Of a stretch of DNA of 64,000 nt, positions 8,455 to 17,700 are shown piece after piece. The DNA lies in NCBI GenBank assembly GCA_025998955.1, contig AP024676.1:3906001-3970000 (forward strand). The letters run 5' to 3'. This stretch comes from Candidatus Roseilinea sp. Its GTDB lineage: Bacteria > Chloroflexota > Anaerolineae > J036 > Brachytrichaceae. Under the pieces are notes generated by a model. That model did not search any database and was not told where the DNA came from. It saw nothing but the letters and a program-made list of their open reading frames with translations. Numbering within the stretch: the first letter of the stretch is position 1; each line of letters starts with the position of its first letter. Position numbers and translations under genes: made by a program.

Positions 8455-9846
8455 TCAAGGTCGAATCGTGATCGTGTAGAACGCGTTCGTCAGGGCGCCG
8501 GTGGTATGTATCGCGAGCAAGTACTCCTGCCCGGGAGTGAAAGCGTTGGCGAACGTGGTTTGGAACGACGGCCCGGTGATCGGCACCGATGAGATGAAGC
8601 TGACCGACATGGTTCCGCCGGTCGCACAAGCGTCATTCGTGATGCGGTAAAGCAACAACTGGCCGGTCGTTGCATAGTCGCTCAGCAGCACCCTATACGA
8701 GCCCGTCTGTGCCGCAAAGCGGTAGATATTGAAGGCGTTGTTCGCCGGCTGTGACACGGTTGCCGGTGGTGTCACCCTAAGTGCTGTGCACGCTGTATGG
8801 TTAGCAGGCACCCAGTCTTTGGCTACCCCAGGCATGAGGCTGCGGTAAGGCGTGAACACGCCGGTCATCGTTGCCGCATCGCTGGCCGTGCCAGCGTTGA
8901 TGCTGGCGCGCACGACGATGGTCGCCGTGAGCGTCTGCGTGGGCGAGGTGTAAGTGCTGCGCAGGACGGTCGAGGCACGGCTCTGGTCGTTTGTGACGCC
9001 GGAATCCGGATTGAGCGCACATGTCCCTGGACAACTCTCGAGCGCGAACGCCACTGGCACACCCTGCCCCACCTGATTGCCATACTGGTCGGTCACAAGC
9101 GCGACGATGTTGGTACTGCTCCGGCCATCCGTCCTCAGCGTAGTTGGCAAGGCGCTGGCCTGCACGAGCGTCGGCGGTCCGGGACGCACTGTGATCGTCA
9201 CGCTCTGCAAGGCCGGCGGGTTGGATGCCTGCAAGCCGGCGCCGAACGTCCCAGCAACCGTGCCCGCGCGAAACACCACGCTGTTGGCCGTGCTGGATTC
9301 GATCGTCCCAGCGACCGGTGGCGACGTCAACCACGTCACGCCGAGGTCGGGGCGCAGATTGCCGAACCGGTCGAACACGCTTGCCGTGAACATCTGCGTC
9401 GCGTTGAGGTCGAGCGTGACGGCGCTGGGCGAAATCACGATCGAAGCCGGCGGCCCGGGGCGCAGCAGGACGCTGGCCGTGCCCACGACACTCCCGGAGA
9501 CCGCCTGGATTGCCTTCGGAAAGTCGCCCGGCGTCGTGCCGGAGCGAAAGGTCATCGTCGTCGGACCGGTTGAGACAATTACACCGGCCGTCGGCGAGAC
9601 GGCCCAGGTCACGCTCAGACCGGTCACCTCGTTGCCGGATGCGTCTCTGCCGGTCGCGGTGAACGTCTGCGTCGTATCCAGATCCATGTCGGCGAGCGAG
9701 GGAGAGACAGTGATCGAAACCAACGTCGCCGGCCGGTGCGGCGACGGGGCACGGCTGGGCGATGCGAGCGCGCTGCTGCGCGCCACCCAGAACGCTCCTG
9801 CGATCGTCAGACACACGACCAGGGTGATGCGCCGGAGTCCCCGCAT
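8455..9846 (-). CDS. Exported Ig-like (invasin/Big-type) protein with C-terminal NHTAC domain
   Basis: The 463-residue protein has a signal peptide (basic MRGLRR, a hydrophobic stretch, then ALASPSRA). Three Ig-like repeats follow, each about 90-100 residues, with the ITVSP..ATLD...TFTATxxDxxGN wording of bacterial Big/invasin domains. The last ~110 residues repeat the NHTAC domain ([50 protein letters not shown]) and end YTITIRP. GGGAGGAG lies just before the ATG at 9846. It sits 19 bases after the gene ending at 9866 and is likely cotranscribed with it. Its role is probably as an adhesin or surface structure; the ligand is unknown. Confidence 0.8.
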   Translation of the reverse strand: MRGLRRITLVVCLTIAGAFWVARSSALASPSRAPSPHRPATLVSITVSPSLADMDLDTTQTFTATGRDASGNEVTGLSVTWAVSPTAGVIVSTGPTTMTFRSGTTPGDFPKAIQAVSGSVVGTASVLLRPGPPASIVISPSAVTLDLNATQMFTASVFDRFGNLRPDLGVTWLTSPPVAGTIESSTANSVVFRAGTVAGTFGAGLQASNPPALQSVTITVRPGPPTLVQASALPTTLRTDGRSSTNIVALVTDQYGNQVGQGVPVAFALESCPGTCALNPDSGVTNDQSRASTVLRSTYTSPTQTLTATIVVRASINAGTASDAATMTGVFTPYRSLMPGVAKDWVPANHTACTALRVTPPATVSQPANNAFNIYRFAAQTGSYRVLLSDYATTGQLLLYRITNDACATGGTMSVSFISSVPITGPSFQTTFANAFTPGQEYLLAIHTTGALTNAFYTITIRP

Positions 9847-9865
9847 ATCTCCTCCCTGCCCTATA

Positions 9866-12322
9866 TCAGGGCCGGATCGTCAAGGTGTAAGGCTGGCCGC
9901 TCGCCGCGCCGGTGACGTTCACGGCAATCAGGTAATCGTTGCTGGAGATCAGGCCGGTCAACGTAGCCTGCAGCGATGTGCCACTGATCGGAATCGCCTG
10001 GATAAACGAGACGGACATGATGTTGTTCGTGCGGCACCGATCGTTGGTGACGCGATAGAGCAGCAACTGGCCCTGTGTGGTGAAGTTGACGATCGAGACG
10101 TTGTATGTGCTGCGTTGCGCCGTGATGCGATAGATGTTGAACGGGTGGTTGGGCGGCTGCGAAACGCTCGCCGGCGGCGTCATCACATACGCTTTGCAGG
10201 CCGTATGGTTGTCTGGCGGCCCGTTCGAAATCAGCGGCGCGAAGCGTGAGAAGGGGCGAAACACGCCGGTGACAGACACCGATTTCTGCATTGCGCCGCC
10301 GGCGCCCGGCGCACTCACCGTCACCATCATGTTCGCCGTGACCGTCTGCGTGGGCGATGCGTAGCTGCCGCGCAGGTGCGTGACGAATACGCCCCGGCTG
10401 TCGGTGTTCCCGGAAGGCGGATCGAGCGTGCACGTCCCCAGGCATCCTCCGATCGTCAGGCTGACCGGCACGCTGGCCTCGATCGGGTTGCCGAAGCTAT
10501 CGGTGACGGTGATCACGATGGTGCTGAAATGGCCGCCGTCCAGTTGAATCGTCGCCGGATTGGCAGTCATCTGGATGGCTGCTGCCGCGCCGGGCAGCAC
10601 TACTACGCGCACGCGGCGCGAGACCACGCCGTTCGACGCGACGACGGCGGTATCGTACGTTCCGGCTACGTTGCCCGCTTTGAAGGCCGCGGTGAGGATG
10701 CCGGTGGAAGTGAGCGAGCCGCCCTCCGGCGCTTGCCATGTCACGCCCAGGCCGGGAATCGGATTGCCGAACGCATCCTGCACGCTCGCCGTGAATAGTT
10801 GGGACTCGTTTACGCGCAGTGTGGCCGTGGGTGGCGTGATGACGATGGCAGCGACGCTGCCCTCGCGCACGACGATGTCGGCCCCGCCGGTGACGTCGTC
10901 CGCCGTCGCAGTGACGCCTGCAAAGTAGGTGCCCGGTGTCGTGCCCGCGCGGAAGGTCGCGTGGGTCGCGCTGCTTGATACGATGGCGCCCGCTGCCGGC
11001 TTGGCCTTCCACTCGAAGGTCAGGCCGGGCACGACGTTGTTGAAGGCGTCGTAGCCGGTTGCGCTGAAGGTCTGCTGCTGGTTGACTGCCAGCGAAGTCG
11101 CCGGCGGGCTAAGTTCGATCCGCGCCAGCGGGCCGGGTACCACGGTGATGCTGGCGAAGGCTTGGACGCTGCCACTGAAGACGCGCACTGCATTCGGATA
11201 GGAGCCCGGCACGGTCGTCGCCCGGAAGTTCGCTGCGTAAGGGCCGCTCGGATTGATGACGCCGGCGCTCGGGTTGACCATTGCCCAGCTCACGCTGCCG
11301 GTGGTGATAGTGTTACCGAACGCATCCCTGGCAATCGCAGTGAAGGCCTGCGTCCCATCCGCCGGCAAAGTGACGGCATCCGGGGAGATGCTCAGCGAAG
11401 CTAAGGTGCCAGGCATGATGGTAAAGGAGGTACTGGCCGATCCTCCACCTGGCGCCGGGTTGGTTACCACCAGAGCGTATACCCCGGCTGTGGTGAACGC
11501 AGCGCCGGTGACGTTGAGTTGCCCGTTGTTCACAACACTGACGGTGAGCGAAACGCCGTTCAGCGTCACCGTCGCGTTGCTGGCAAATTGCGCGCCGTTG
11601 ATCGTGAAGTTGAGCGGCGCGCCGGCCGTCGCACTAGACGGCGTGACTTTACTGATGACCGGCAGCGGGTTGTTCGTCGGCGTGGGCGTTGGCGTGTTAG
11701 TGGCCGTCGGCGTTGGCGTGGGAGTATCCGTCGGCGTCGGTGTGTTGGTCGGCGTGTTAGTAGCCGTCGGCGTCGGCGTGTTGGTGGCCGTCGGCGTTGG
11801 CGTGGGAGTATTCGTCGGCGTCGGTGTGTTGGTCGGCGTGTTAGTAGCCGTCGGCGTCGGCGTGTTGGTGGCCGTCGGCGTTGGCGTGGGAGTATTCGTC
11901 GGCGTCGGTGTGTTGGTCGGCGTGTTAGTAGCCGTCGGCGTTGGCGTGGGAGTATTCGTCGGCGTCGGTGTGTTGGTCGGCGTGTTAGTAGCCGTCGGCG
12001 TCGACGTGTTGGTGGCCGTCGGCGTTGGCGTGGGAGTATTCGTCGGCGTCAGTGTGTTGGTCGGCGTGGGCGTCGGCGTATTGGTCGGCGTGTTGGTCGG
12101 TGTCGGTGTGGGCGTATTGGTCGGCGTGGGCGTCGGCGTGTTGGTTGGTGTCGGTGTGGGCGTGTTGGTCGGCGTAGGCGTCGGTGTGTTGGTCGAATCG
12201 AGCTGCGCAGGGGCAGCGGCCACCAACACGCTCGACTGAGAACCGAGGCCCCACATCAGTCCACATGCGAATAGCCCAACAGCGAGCGTAACAACGACGA
12301 TGAACTTCGAAAGCTGCGACAT
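9866..12322 (-). CDS. Exported adhesin-like protein: TPT linker, IPT/TIG, Ig-like repeats, NHTAC domain
   Basis: The ATG at 12322 is preceded by AGAAGGA at 6 bases and starts [18 protein letters not shown], a clear signal peptide. After it comes a linker of about 190 residues of TPTPTNTP repeats. An IPT/TIG-like domain follows ([19 protein letters not shown]), then about four Big/invasin-like Ig domains ([20 protein letters not shown] is typical). The protein ends with the NHTAC domain and YTLTIRP. The total is 818 residues. Placing the low-complexity linker directly behind the signal peptide, with the folded domains outermost, is the reverse of the order in the gene ending at 6344. First gene of the three-gene run. 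Function is inferred as surface adhesion or wall structure. Confidence 0.8.
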   Translation of the reverse strand: MSQLSKFIVVVTLAVGLFACGLMWGLGSQSSVLVAAAPAQLDSTNTPTPTPTNTPTPTPTNTPTPTPTNTPTPTPTNTPTNTPTPTPTNTLTPTNTPTPTPTATNTSTPTATNTPTNTPTPTNTPTPTPTATNTPTNTPTPTNTPTPTPTATNTPTPTATNTPTNTPTPTNTPTPTPTATNTPTPTATNTPTNTPTPTDTPTPTPTATNTPTPTPTNNPLPVISKVTPSSATAGAPLNFTINGAQFASNATVTLNGVSLTVSVVNNGQLNVTGAAFTTAGVYALVVTNPAPGGGSASTSFTIMPGTLASLSISPDAVTLPADGTQAFTAIARDAFGNTITTGSVSWAMVNPSAGVINPSGPYAANFRATTVPGSYPNAVRVFSGSVQAFASITVVPGPLARIELSPPATSLAVNQQQTFSATGYDAFNNVVPGLTFEWKAKPAAGAIVSSSATHATFRAGTTPGTYFAGVTATADDVTGGADIVVREGSVAAIVITPPTATLRVNESQLFTASVQDAFGNPIPGLGVTWQAPEGGSLTSTGILTAAFKAGNVAGTYDTAVVASNGVVSRRVRVVVLPGAAAAIQMTANPATIQLDGGHFSTIVITVTDSFGNPIEASVPVSLTIGGCLGTCTLDPPSGNTDSRGVFVTHLRGSYASPTQTVTANMMVTVSAPGAGGAMQKSVSVTGVFRPFSRFAPLISNGPPDNHTACKAYVMTPPASVSQPPNHPFNIYRITAQRSTYNVSIVNFTTQGQLLLYRVTNDRCRTNNIMSVSFIQAIPISGTSLQATLTGLISSNDYLIAVNVTGAASGQPYTLTIRP
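11675..12195. repeat. Higher-order TPT-encoding tandem repeat
   Basis: This block is built from 6- and 12-base units (GTCGGC, GTGTTGGTC and relatives) arranged in a larger unit of about 80-90 bases that is repeated four times with few changes. It encodes the [11 protein letters not shown] linker. Confidence 0.75.
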
Positions 12323-12508
12323 ACGGATCCTTCTGGCAGGCTGTAGCCCCATTTCAACAGCCGCCAGCGCCAACGAAATTATCGCGCATCTCGGTCACAG
12401 AGTGGACCGAGACTTCGCTCCGATTGCGTGAAGAAACGACGTGAGTGTATGTTTCGCCGAGTCAAGCCAGCGCACGACATCCGCGAGAGAACCTGAAACG
12501 ATTGATGC

Positions 12509-14092
12509 CTAGCAATCTGTACCTGGCAGGCAAGGCGGTGCTGTCGGCGGCGGTGGAGGGGGCGGCTCCGGTTGTGACGGCGGCGGCTGAGCAGGCGGCG
12601 GCGCAGGCGCGGGCGTATCCGTCGGGACAGGCGTCGGCGGCAACGGCGTAGGAGATGGAGGCACGGGCGTCGCCGTTGGTGGGCGGCGCGTCGGACGCGG
12701 CGTCGGCTGCGGGGAAGTCGCTGTCGGCGTCGCACCAGGTGCAGCGTCCCCCGACCGGATGATCAGCTCTTGCCCAATCTTCAAGCTGGTCGGGTTCAGC
12801 CCAGGGTTGTTGCGCAGCAACTCATCGAGTGAGATGTTATAGGCGCGGGCGATCTCCAGCGGTGTATCGCCAGCCCGTACGGTATGGGTGACCACGCCGA
12901 CCACCACTGCTACGGTCGGGACCGGCGCCGGCTCGGTCGTGGGTGCTGGTGTGCTTGTGGGTGTGGATGTCGGCGTATGAGTCGGCGTCGCCGTCGGCGC
13001 AGCCGCACCCGCAGTTGCCGACGCTTCCGCTGTGGCTGTCTTAGCAAGGACCGCTGCCGCATCCGATGTCGGGCTGGCGACCATGCTCGGTAGTGCCGAT
13101 CCAAAAAGGGTTCGCAGCTCACCACCATAGATGACAGCCACTGCTCCAATGGCAGCCAGCAGCACCAGCAACGCAACGACGCTCAGCAGCCGCCGGAAGG
13201 TGCCACGGCGCGGGCCGGTGACCGGCGCACCCGAAGCGCGCGGCGGCGGCGCTTCGAAGATACCCGGCCTGCCAGTGACATAGTCGGCGACCGCAATTGC
13301 GATGTTGTCATCCGTCGGCGCTTTGGTCGCCAAGTCGAGCAACGTCTGAGCCGCGCGCCGCGCCGCCGGCGTATGGCGCAACACCGAGCGAAGTTGCGAA
13401 TCCTGCAGACGACGATAGAGCGGTTCGGTGCATAGCACGATGCGATCTTCACCGACCAGATCGAGCTGACCCAGGTCCGGCTCGAAGGGATCGCTATGGG
13501 TCGCATCGGCGAACGATTCATCGGTCAGATTCTGCAACATGCCGCCGCGCAACAGATACACGCGTCCATCGCCGTAGTGCGCCACGAGCAACTTGTCGTG
13601 ATGGATGACGGCGGCGGTCACGGCGGCTGTTACGTCCTTCATCGCGCCGGCGTTCGTAATCGGCGCAGCAGACGTCGCCGGCCCACCTGCCGGCATGACC
13701 TCGCCCTCGTACAGATGGCGCAGGCCCTCGATGATCGCATCGGCCAACCAGCGCGCGATGTCGGTGCGCTCGGCAGATGGCTCGATGCTGTTCGGCACGA
13801 ATCTCCCCTGGCGCGCATTGTAGGCATCGAAGATATAGCGGGCCAGAACGCTCGCCGCGTGCAGATCGTGCGTGCGTCCACGCTTGCAATCGCACACCAC
13901 CAGCAGCACGTCTTTCTTGCCGACGCCAGTCTCGGCAGAGCGTGACGTCGCGAGCGCAACCGGCTCGGTTCCGTTGTAAACGACGTGCCACTGAAGTGCG
14001 ACTGCCATATCACTGACGTTCTGAAGGAGATCATCGCGAGGTATCCCCCTCTGGATGACCTCATCGCTTATTATCGTCGTTTTCGCGATCAT
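12509..14092 (-). CDS. Membrane PP2C-like phosphatase domain with extracytoplasmic LysM and proline-rich tail
   Basis: Residues ~1-270 resemble the PPM/PP2C fold: LLVVCDC where the family has a VCDGMGG-like metal motif, then VAHYGDGRVYLLR, and a closing TDDNIAIAVADYV. One transmembrane segment follows (about 300-325, LLSVVALLVLLAAIGAVAVI). A Thr/Pro linker and a LysM domain come next (about 427-475: THTVRAGDTPLEIARAYN, LDELLRNNPGL, LKIGQELII), then a Pro-rich tail ending CLPGTDC. The first metal motif is degenerate (CDCKRG), so it may be a pseudophosphatase, although the DDN motif is kept. The topology suggests a cytoplasmic phosphatase-like sensor coupled to glycan binding outside. No partner kinase is in the window. 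Confidence 0.8.
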   Translation of the reverse strand: MIAKTTIISDEVIQRGIPRDDLLQNVSDMAVALQWHVVYNGTEPVALATSRSAETGVGKKDVLLVVCDCKRGRTHDLHAASVLARYIFDAYNARQGRFVPNSIEPSAERTDIARWLADAIIEGLRHLYEGEVMPAGGPATSAAPITNAGAMKDVTAAVTAAVIHHDKLLVAHYGDGRVYLLRGGMLQNLTDESFADATHSDPFEPDLGQLDLVGEDRIVLCTEPLYRRLQDSQLRSVLRHTPAARRAAQTLLDLATKAPTDDNIAIAVADYVTGRPGIFEAPPPRASGAPVTGPRRGTFRRLLSVVALLVLLAAIGAVAVIYGGELRTLFGSALPSMVASPTSDAAAVLAKTATAEASATAGAAAPTATPTHTPTSTPTSTPAPTTEPAPVPTVAVVVGVVTHTVRAGDTPLEIARAYNISLDELLRNNPGLNPTSLKIGQELIIRSGDAAPGATPTATSPQPTPRPTRRPPTATPVPPSPTPLPPTPVPTDTPAPAPPPAQPPPSQPEPPPPPPPTAPPCLPGTDC

Positions 14093-14244
14093 GTCAGCCC
14101 CAAGCGACGGATCGCAAGATCACCTCCAAGCCATAGAATTTAGGATGAAACGGGCCCGTGGTGGCTAGCGCCGCCGCTTAGACAGTCGCAACATTCCAGC
14201 GCGTCTGCACTGGCGCACCCGCCGACGCATGCGCAACTCTGTTG

Positions 14245-14273
14245 CAAAAAGCCCCTTCTGCAGTAGAAGGGGC
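14245..14273 (-). terminator. Rho-independent terminator of the EF-G-like gene
   Basis: On the minus strand GCCCCTTCT pairs with AGAAGGGGC around a short loop and is followed at once by TTTTTGC. It lies about 36 bases beyond the stop codon at 14309. Confidence 0.9.
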
Positions 14274-14308
14274 CTGTAGATGCCAGATGCAATTGTGCCG
14301 GGCGAAGG

Positions 14309-16351
14309 TCATTCTTCTTCGGGTCGCACCTCGGACTTGTGCTTGGCGATGATCGCCTGAGCGATATTGGGAGGAACGGGCGCGTAATGGTCAAACTTCA
14401 TCTCATAGTAGCCGCGCCCTTGTGTGAGGCTGCGTAGATCGGTGGAGTAGCGCTGCATCTCGGCCAGCGGCGCATCCGCGGTGATCACGGTCTTGTTGCC
14501 ACGCTGGTCCATGCCGATGATCTGGGCGCGCTTGGTCTTCAGGCTACTCATCACATCGCCGGCATTGGCTTCGGGCACGACGATGGTGAAGCGATAGATC
14601 GGCTCCAGCAGCACTGGGCCGGCCTGCTCGAACGCCTCGCGGAACACGTTGCGTGCGGCGATCTCGAACGCGATAGGCTTCGAGTCCACCGGGTGCTCTT
14701 TGCCGTCCAGCACGATGCACTTGACGTCGCTCACCGGATAGCCGGCGACGACGCCGGACTCCATCACCTGCTTGATGCCCTTCTCGATGCTGGCCTGGAA
14801 CGAGCTGCTGATCGCCCCGCCGAACACCCGCCACTCGAACTCGTAGCCAGCGCCCGGCGTGCTCGGCTCCACAGCCATCTCGATCTCGGCGAACTGGCCG
14901 GCGCCGCCGGTTTGCTTCTTGTGGCGATAGCGCGACTGGCCATGCTTCATGATCGTCTCACGGTAACTCACCTTGGGGATGGTGGTCTCCACATCCACGC
15001 CGAATTTGTTGTGCAAGCGATGGATCGCCACGTCAATGTGCGCTTGTCCCATGCCCAGCAGCAGCGTCTCCTTCGTGCTCGGGTCGTTGACGTGACGCAG
15101 GCTGGGATCTTCCTCGCATAGACGTACGAGTGCCGCGCTGATCTTGGCGGCGTCGTTCTTCGTCTTCGGGTGAAGCGCGACGGCAAACAGCGGGTTGGGG
15201 AATTCGATAGCCGGCAGTTGGACGCAGTGCGCCCGATCGCACAACGTATCACCGGTTTGTGCGCTGTTCAGCTTGGTCACCGTGCCGATGTCGCCCACAT
15301 GCAACAGAGGGACGGGAATCTGTTCCTTGCCGCGCTGCACGAACAGGGTGGCGATGCGCTCCTCCTCATTCGTCCGCGTGTTGACCAGGCGCGTATCACC
15401 GCCCTTCACCGGCCCTTCGATCACTCGGAAGTAGCTCACTTTGCCTACAAACGGATCGGCGGTGGTCTTGAAGATGTAGAGCACGTTGCCGTGCTGGCCG
15501 TCGTCGGGATCGGCGCCCATATCGAACGGCATTGGCGCATAGCTCACCAGCGAATACAGCATGGCGTGGATGCCGATGCTTGCTGCGGGCGCGGCGCAGA
15601 ATACCGGGACGAACGTGCGTTTGCGAACGGCGCTGCGCAGGCCGCGAATGAATTCCTCGTCGGTGAGTGTGCCGACCTCGAACCACTTTTCGATCAAGTC
15701 ATCTTCGCCCTCGGCCGCTGCCTCCATTAAGCGTTCGCGTGCCTTCTCCACCGCCTCGACCATTTCCGCGGGGATGTCGGCCACTTCGCCCTTAGGCCCC
15801 TTCAGATACTTACGCGTCACCAGGTCAATCACGCCGGCGAACTGCTGCTGGCTACCAACCGGCAACATCAACGGTACGATGTCCTGGTGGAAGGCATCGT
15901 GCAGTTGCGCCAGCACCGCGTCGAAGTTGGCGTTCTCGCGATCCATGCGGCTGACGAGCACCGCGCGTGGGATCTTCGCCTCGTCCACCGCCTGCATCGC
16001 CAGTTCAGTGCCCACTTCCACGCCGGCTACCGAATCTACGAAGATCAAGCCGAGATCCGCCACGCGCACGGCACTCTTCACCTCGCCATAGAAGTCGGCG
16101 TAGCCCGGCGCATCGAGCAGGTTGATCTTGTGATCTTTCCACTCGATCGGGATGACGCTCAAGCTGACGGACTGTTTGCGGCGCTTTTCTTCCTCGTCGT
16201 AGTCCGAGACGGTCGTGCCGTCTTCGACCTTGCCCATGCGTGTTGCGCCGCCGCTGGCGAACAGCATCGCTTCTGCGAACGTCGTCTTGCCGCTCGAACC
16301 GTGTCCCAACAATGCGACGTTGCGCAGCTTCTCAGTTCCATATTCTTTCAT
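14309..16351 (-). CDS. fusA: Elongation factor G-like GTPase
   Basis: The 680-residue protein has the full EF-G layout. The P-loop GHGSSGKTT is near residue 17, the G3 block is DAPGYADF near residue 83, and SRMDREN stands in place of NKMD. Domain II, the domain III-V region and a C-terminal EF-G fold (RAQIIGMDQRG) follow. The wording (G3 DAPGY rather than DTPGH, and the altered G4) places it with the EF-G paralogues often called EF-G2 or FusA-like rather than with the main translocase. It may therefore act in ribosome recycling or stress, which is not decidable here. GGGAGG precedes the ATG at 16351. It is transcribed alone, with a promoter candidate at 16391-16420 and a strong terminator. 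Confidence 0.9.
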   Translation of the reverse strand: MKEYGTEKLRNVALLGHGSSGKTTFAEAMLFASGGATRMGKVEDGTTVSDYDEEEKRRKQSVSLSVIPIEWKDHKINLLDAPGYADFYGEVKSAVRVADLGLIFVDSVAGVEVGTELAMQAVDEAKIPRAVLVSRMDRENANFDAVLAQLHDAFHQDIVPLMLPVGSQQQFAGVIDLVTRKYLKGPKGEVADIPAEMVEAVEKARERLMEAAAEGEDDLIEKWFEVGTLTDEEFIRGLRSAVRKRTFVPVFCAAPAASIGIHAMLYSLVSYAPMPFDMGADPDDGQHGNVLYIFKTTADPFVGKVSYFRVIEGPVKGGDTRLVNTRTNEEERIATLFVQRGKEQIPVPLLHVGDIGTVTKLNSAQTGDTLCDRAHCVQLPAIEFPNPLFAVALHPKTKNDAAKISAALVRLCEEDPSLRHVNDPSTKETLLLGMGQAHIDVAIHRLHNKFGVDVETTIPKVSYRETIMKHGQSRYRHKKQTGGAGQFAEIEMAVEPSTPGAGYEFEWRVFGGAISSSFQASIEKGIKQVMESGVVAGYPVSDVKCIVLDGKEHPVDSKPIAFEIAARNVFREAFEQAGPVLLEPIYRFTIVVPEANAGDVMSSLKTKRAQIIGMDQRGNKTVITADAPLAEMQRYSTDLRSLTQGRGYYEMKFDHYAPVPPNIAQAIIAKHKSEVRPEEE

Positions 16352-16390
16352 GACAAACGAGCCTCCCGAATGGATCGGTGTGTTTAAAGG

Positions 16391-16420
16391 ATTTTAACGA
16401 TAGCGCTCCAATTCCTGCAA
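16391..16420 (-). promoter_or_regulatory. Sigma-70-type promoter for the EF-G-like gene
   Basis: The minus strand has TTGCAG, an 18-base spacer, then TAAAAT, ending about 40 bases before the start codon. Confidence 0.5.
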
Positions 16421-16484
16421 GCAGGCGCGCCAAGACGAGCATCGGCTCATCTTTGCGCTACCTGATTGAGGTTTCGCCAAATCC

Positions 16485-16513
16485 TCGACATCTGATCGAA
16501 TTTCGGCTAGAAT
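16485..16513 (+). promoter_or_regulatory. Sigma-70-type promoter for the S1-domain gene
   Basis: TCGACA is followed after exactly 17 bases by TAGAAT. Both elements are close to consensus and lie about 70 bases before the GTG start at 16584. Confidence 0.6.
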
Positions 16514-16583
16514 TGCGCGGCCTTCAATGCTATTCACGTCTCCTCAGACGATTTCGATGAATTCATACGAAAGGGGTTTCCCT

Positions 16584-17585
16584 GTGAGCGACGAAAATCC
16601 TGCGATCCCAGCGGTCAACGGCACGGCTAACGCCCAAGCCAGCGGTCATCCGCCGACCAGTTCCGGTTTGAGCATCACCGCGCTCAAGCCGCGGATGGCG
16701 TTCAAGGGCAAGGTGACGCGCGTCGAGTTGGGAGGTGTGTTCGTAGACATCGGCGTTGGCGTGGACGGTTTTCTCCACATCTCACAAATCGTCAGCGACA
16801 AGCCGGTGCTGCGCGTCGCCGACGTCTTCCGCACCGGTGATGAAGTTCAGGTCTACGTGTCGCGCGTCAACCCGAAGAACAAGCGCATTGACCTGACCAT
16901 GCACAAGCCATCTGCCTACGACTGGAGCAACCTCGAGGTCGGCGCCAAGCTCAGCGGCGTCCGCGTCGTCTCCATCGAGAGCTTCGGCGTATTCGTGGAC
17001 TTCGACGGTCCCAAGCACGGCCTGATCCCCTTCAACCTGATGCCAAAGGGGATGCGTCCGAAGGTCGGCGACCGCATAGAGGATGTCTGGGTGGTCGAGG
17101 TGGACGAAAGCAAGCGGCGCATCGGCCTGACCATGATCGAGCCGCCGGCGTTGCCCTGGGAGAAGATCAAGAAGGGCAACCGTTACCCCGGCCGGGTGAC
17201 CCGGGTCGAGCGCAACGTTGCCTACGTGGACATCGGCGCGGAGCGCGAAGGCGTGGTGCGCGTCTCTTCGCTCGGCGTCAGTTATACCGACATGCACGCG
17301 TTCGTCACCGAGGGCGAAGAAGTCAACGTGCGCGTGCTGAAGGTAGACCCTCACAAGCGTCAGATAGATCTCACGCTGGAAGGGATCAACGCCGACGACT
17401 ATGCCCTCTCGTCCAGCTCGGATGAGCAGTTGAGCCCGTTTGCTGCCGCGCTGCAACGCGCCCAGCGCATCAAACGCGCGCAGATGGCCGCTGCTACGGA
17501 TCGGCCAACCAAGAAGGCCAACCCACAAAACGACCTGCTCGAGCGCACGCTGCAGCAGATGCAGGCTCAGAAGAAAGATCGCTAA
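16584..17585 (+). CDS. S1 RNA-binding domain protein (three S1 repeats)
   Basis: Three S1/OB-fold repeats are visible, at about residues 35-105, 115-190 and 200-275. Each has a (G)xVxxVxxxGVFVDI start and an RIDLT-type end: KRIDLTMHKPS, RRIGLTMIEPP and RQIDLTLEGIN. The GTG at 16584 is chosen because AAAGGGG lies 7 bases before it; ATGs at 16557 and 16527 are in frame but lack a ribosome site. The protein is 333 residues, shorter than ribosomal protein S1 of proteobacteria but like the three- or four-repeat S1 homologues of other phyla. A short charged tail follows (RAQRIKRAQMAAATDRPTKK). It likely binds mRNA on the ribosome. It is followed by lysS after a heptamer-array spacer. Confidence 0.85.
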   Translation: MSDENPAIPAVNGTANAQASGHPPTSSGLSITALKPRMAFKGKVTRVELGGVFVDIGVGVDGFLHISQIVSDKPVLRVADVFRTGDEVQVYVSRVNPKNKRIDLTMHKPSAYDWSNLEVGAKLSGVRVVSIESFGVFVDFDGPKHGLIPFNLMPKGMRPKVGDRIEDVWVVEVDESKRRIGLTMIEPPALPWEKIKKGNRYPGRVTRVERNVAYVDIGAEREGVVRVSSLGVSYTDMHAFVTEGEEVNVRVLKVDPHKRQIDLTLEGINADDYALSSSSDEQLSPFAAALQRAQRIKRAQMAAATDRPTKKANPQNDLLERTLQQMQAQKKDR

Positions 17586-17612
17586 CCATAGCTGGGCTTG
17601 TGACCGGAGACT

Positions 17613-17694
17613 GAGAGTAGAGATTAGAGATTAGAGATTGAGAAGATTGGGGATTGCGAAATCAACCGCTGACCTCCAATCTCCAATCTCTAAT
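17613..17694. repeat. Paired 7-bp tandem arrays between the S1 gene and lysS
   Basis: GAGAGTA, two GAGATTA and GAGATTG (17613-17640) are followed 33 bases later by two CTCCAAT and CTCTAAT (17674-17694). The two arms are complementary, so the spacer RNA can fold on itself. The second arm ends six bases before the lysS ATG, where a ribosome site would be expected and none is seen. Confidence 0.8.
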
Positions 17695-17700
17695 ACCTCC

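Noticed and set aside
11675-12195. CRISPR-like regular repetition
   Set aside because: There are no unique spacers; the units are adjacent codon repeats encoding TPT and lie within an open frame. The same holds for 6570-6965.
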